In this document: in pieces, positions 62,048-64,000 of the stretch
How the letters are laid out: the number at the start of each line of letters is the position of its first letter
How positions within the stretch are numbered: the stretch's first letter is position 1
DNA from: Bacteroidales bacterium
GTDB lineage: Bacteria > Bacteroidota > Bacteroidia > Bacteroidales > Muribaculaceae
Assembly: GCA_014800795.1 (NCBI GenBank)
Contig: JAAVFL010000002.1
Location: forward strand, 1-64,000
DNA: 64,000 bases
Direction: 5' to 3'
Notes under the pieces: generated by a model
Database searches by the model: none
What the model was told of the DNA's origin: nothing
Seen by the model: only the letters and a program-made list of their open reading frames with translations
Position numbers and translations under genes: made by a program

Positions 62048-64000
62048 CGAACCACAACCTTAGTGTTTACCGTGCCTGCTGTTACCATGTACACGCCTGG
62101 AGCGACAGCGATGTGGCATGAAGCGCTTACGGCAGTGGCGGCGGCAGCGAGGCGTCCGTCAATTGCGAATACTTTCACCTCGGTGCCGTCGAATCCCTCG
62201 GCTATAATCTCACCGAGCCCTCCGGTCACAGTGCCTGAGAGGGTGGTGCCGGCAGCTGCAACTCCTCCGTTGGGATCGTCGAGCACACCTACGGCGTCGA
62301 CGATGCAGAGATGGTTTTCAGTCGGGTAGCTTGCGTCGAGATAGAGCTGAACCCACTTTTTGCCGCAAAGACCGTCGGGGAGGGTAAAGGTGACGGGCAC
62401 TACAGCCTCGCCTGTAGCGGTGATGGTGCCGACTTCAACGATGCCGTCGGAGTCGTATGTCTCACCAAGTACTTTGAGCCCTGCGGCTGCTGCGCCTGTG
62501 TAGACATTGAGCGTTACCTGCGGGCGCACGGCTCCTTCGGTCGAGAAACGGGGTATTCCGATGCGTCCGAGGTCGCCGGCGGTCGATCCGAGCCCAACGA
62601 GGGCGTTTCCGTCATAGCCGCTGCTGAAGATATCGGCCATCGGTACGATGGTCCATGTGGCCTGATATGCTTCGGTGGGGGCATAGAATATCCAGGGAGA
62701 GTATTCGAATTCTATATAGCCTTCCTCATCCTCGGTGTCGAAATCCTCGATCATGGGGAGCCGGTAGGGTGTTCCGAGTATGGCGTCGGCTATAGCTACC
62801 AGATCGGAGCGTCCGGCGAGATTCGATGCCACGATGCCAACCAGATACTGGTCCTGAGGCGAACCGGCCTCTACCGAGAAGGTGTATGTGCGGGTTGTTC
62901 CGAGATCTTCGATCAGCTCCCATCCTCCGCCGATGAACGATTCGTAGTAGCGGTAAGCGCCGTAGGTCACGGCTTCCGGATCGATGTATCCGCCCTCCAT
63001 ACCTTCAGCGGGGGTGTTCCAGGTCACGGTCATGGTGAGCATGTCGGGGCTTACCTCGGTCTTAAGGTCTGACACATAGGAGGGAATTGCCACTCCGGTA
63101 TATACCTCTACTGCCGATTCCTTGCCGCTTTCGTCGCCGACGCGGGGAACAATGGTGATGGTGTTCAATCCTTGGGCGGTCTCAACGGTAGCCGAAACCT
63201 TCTCGCCCGGGGCGCCGGAAACCTCCACGCTGTTGACACAGCTTACGGTGGCTGCAACAGTTGTTGCCGGATCGAGCGGGGCGCCGTAGTGGGTGGTGGA
63301 GGGGAGGGTGAAGCTGACGGTGGCGCTAAGCTCGCCGCCGGGAGCCGCCGTAGCCTCGATATCGGTCACCTCCGCCGGTCCGTTGGAGGTAAGTGTAGAG
63401 CGCGATACGCGTATGTTGGTTACCAGCACCCCTTCCTGGAACTCATCGGAAGTGGTGTGGAAAGCTATGTAGTAGTTGCCGGCGGCGGGCACATTGAAGG
63501 TAGCCTCGAATGTGGCGGGCTCGCGTGTTGGCTGGAAGGTGGGGAGTATGGCGGTTGTCATCGATTCAATATCGGGAGCCGCTCCTATGAGCACTTCAAG
63601 GAATTCGTCGGGCGACGAAGAGCTGCAGTTGCGCACATCGGCCGAGAATACATATGAATCGGTAGCCGAAGGAAATTCGATGGCTGGAAGTATCAGCCAG
63701 TCGTCCATCTTTCCTTTGCCGGGGGAGGTGAAACTTGACTTTAGCGCTTCCTGATATATGCTGTAGCTCCATGTACGGTCGTCGTTGTTGGCATCGATTA
63801 CGGTCATGGCATCGAAATCGGCTTGTGTCGGTTCGATGTAAACGTTAAGCTGGAGCGCTGCCCCGAGACCGACCTCGTTGGAGCATCCGGGGGCGGAACT
63901 CTTGCCGCCGCTGCTTGCAACCACGTAGGCTGCCGCACGCTTCAGGCCGCTTGCCACGGCTGCGGGGATATCTATGTGGGTCTCCCGGGTTGTTCCTATG
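62044..64000 (-). CDS. Large secreted Ig/Fn3-type protein with sorting-like tail (partial)
   Basis: The frame runs off the right edge, so the start is missing. More than 640 residues are visible. A choice-of-anchor-like beta-sandwich (FDAMTVIDANNDDRTWSY, MDDWLILPAIEFPS) is followed by two Fn3-like domains (PAEVTDIEATAAPGGEL, YVSDLKTEVSPDMLTMTVTW). A second jelly-roll follows (IEDFDTEDEEGYIEF to about 590). The end, [19 protein letters not shown] then GVYMVTAGTVNTKVVVR, resembles a type A sorting domain. The annotated ORF start is a GTG, but the frame continues upstream. Its stop overlaps the anSME start. Confidence 0.75.
   Translation of the reverse strand, partial: IGTTRETHIDIPAAVASGLKRAAAYVVASSGGKSSAPGCSNEVGLGAALQLNVYIEPTQADFDAMTVIDANNDDRTWSYSIYQEALKSSFTSPGKGKMDDWLILPAIEFPSATDSYVFSADVRNCSSSSPDEFLEVLIGAAPDIESMTTAILPTFQPTREPATFEATFNVPAAGNYYIAFHTTSDEFQEGVLVTNIRVSRSTLTSNGPAEVTDIEATAAPGGELSATVSFTLPSTTHYGAPLDPATTVAATVSCVNSVEVSGAPGEKVSATVETAQGLNTITIVPRVGDESGKESAVEVYTGVAIPSYVSDLKTEVSPDMLTMTVTWNTPAEGMEGGYIDPEAVTYGAYRYYESFIGGGWELIEDLGTTRTYTFSVEAGSPQDQYLVGIVASNLAGRSDLVAIADAILGTPYRLPMIEDFDTEDEEGYIEFEYSPWIFYAPTEAYQATWTIVPMADIFSSGYDGNALVGLGSTAGDLGRIGIPRFSTEGAVRPQVTLNVYTGAAAAGLKVLGETYDSDGIVEVGTITATGEAVVPVTFTLPDGLCGKKWVQLYLDASYPTENHLCIVDAVGVLDDPNGGVAAAGTTLSGTVTGGLGEIIAEGFDGTEVKVFAIDGRLAAAATAVSASCHIAVAPGVYMVTAGTVNTKVVVR

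Noticed and set aside
49110..64000. A complete type IX secretion locus
   Set aside because: Only PorU-like proteins and possible cargo tails are seen. No porV, sov, porT or gldKLMN gene occurs in the window.

Overview
This window looks like a chromosomal segment of a gut Bacteroidales, most likely family Muribaculaceae (inference from gene content, not from a marker gene). The evidence is a polysaccharide-oriented gene set (GH2, GH16, GH25, GH32, GH57, GH133, GH172), gingipain-fold PorU-like proteins, C-terminal tails like type IX secretion sorting signals, an anaerobic sulfatase-maturase, and Bacteroidetes-type promoters (-33 TTTG, about 20 bases, -7 TAnnTTTG) with little Shine-Dalgarno signal. 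Several of these promoters lie inside the longest open frames and were used to move starts downstream. No rRNA, intact tRNA, CRISPR array, prophage or intact transposon was seen.

Layout. 0-9.6 kb: a partial membrane protein, an AlbA_2 protein, an MscS channel, a three-gene glycogen/alpha-glucan operon (GH133 debranching enzyme, glycogen-synthase-like GT, GH57) on the minus strand, and divergently an acyltransferase-3 and a maltose-acetyltransferase-like gene. 9.7-18.5 kb: a secreted GH2 enzyme, a decayed gene tail, a 1283-residue CotH-kinase/lamin-tail secreted protein, a GT4 glycosyltransferase, and an AAA ATPase with a strong palindrome over its promoter. 18.5-31.8 kb: MFS transporter, a hypothetical, a lone PAS protein and GH16 on minus; cutC, a transglutaminase-like protein and mnmD on plus; then rnhB, a GNAT-like protein, a membrane-anchored pseudokinase, alkaline phosphatase and a GH3-type acyl-adenylating enzyme on minus.

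32-37.5 kb is a fructan-type locus on the minus strand: two tandem paralogous secreted esterases, GH172 (DUF2961) and GH32. No SusC/SusD pair is in view. 37.5-49 kb: purN, a truncated REP-associated transposase, a second MscS channel, a DUF4332 protein, two convergent AspT/YidE-type transporters, and a plus-strand run of patB-like aminotransferase, aroA, a small membrane protein, a metal ABC permease with a TTG start, and GH25 lysozyme.

49-64 kb: two PorU-like C25 peptidases of nearly equal size flank rex and a degenerate FAH-fold gene, followed by a beta-propeller lipoprotein with a sorting-like tail. This is the most unusual neighbourhood in the window. After a DUF3828-type lipoprotein comes a decayed tRNA-Gly 3' fragment with a very strong hairpin. 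Last is an anaerobic sulfatase-maturase whose start overlaps the stop of a large secreted protein running off the window edge.
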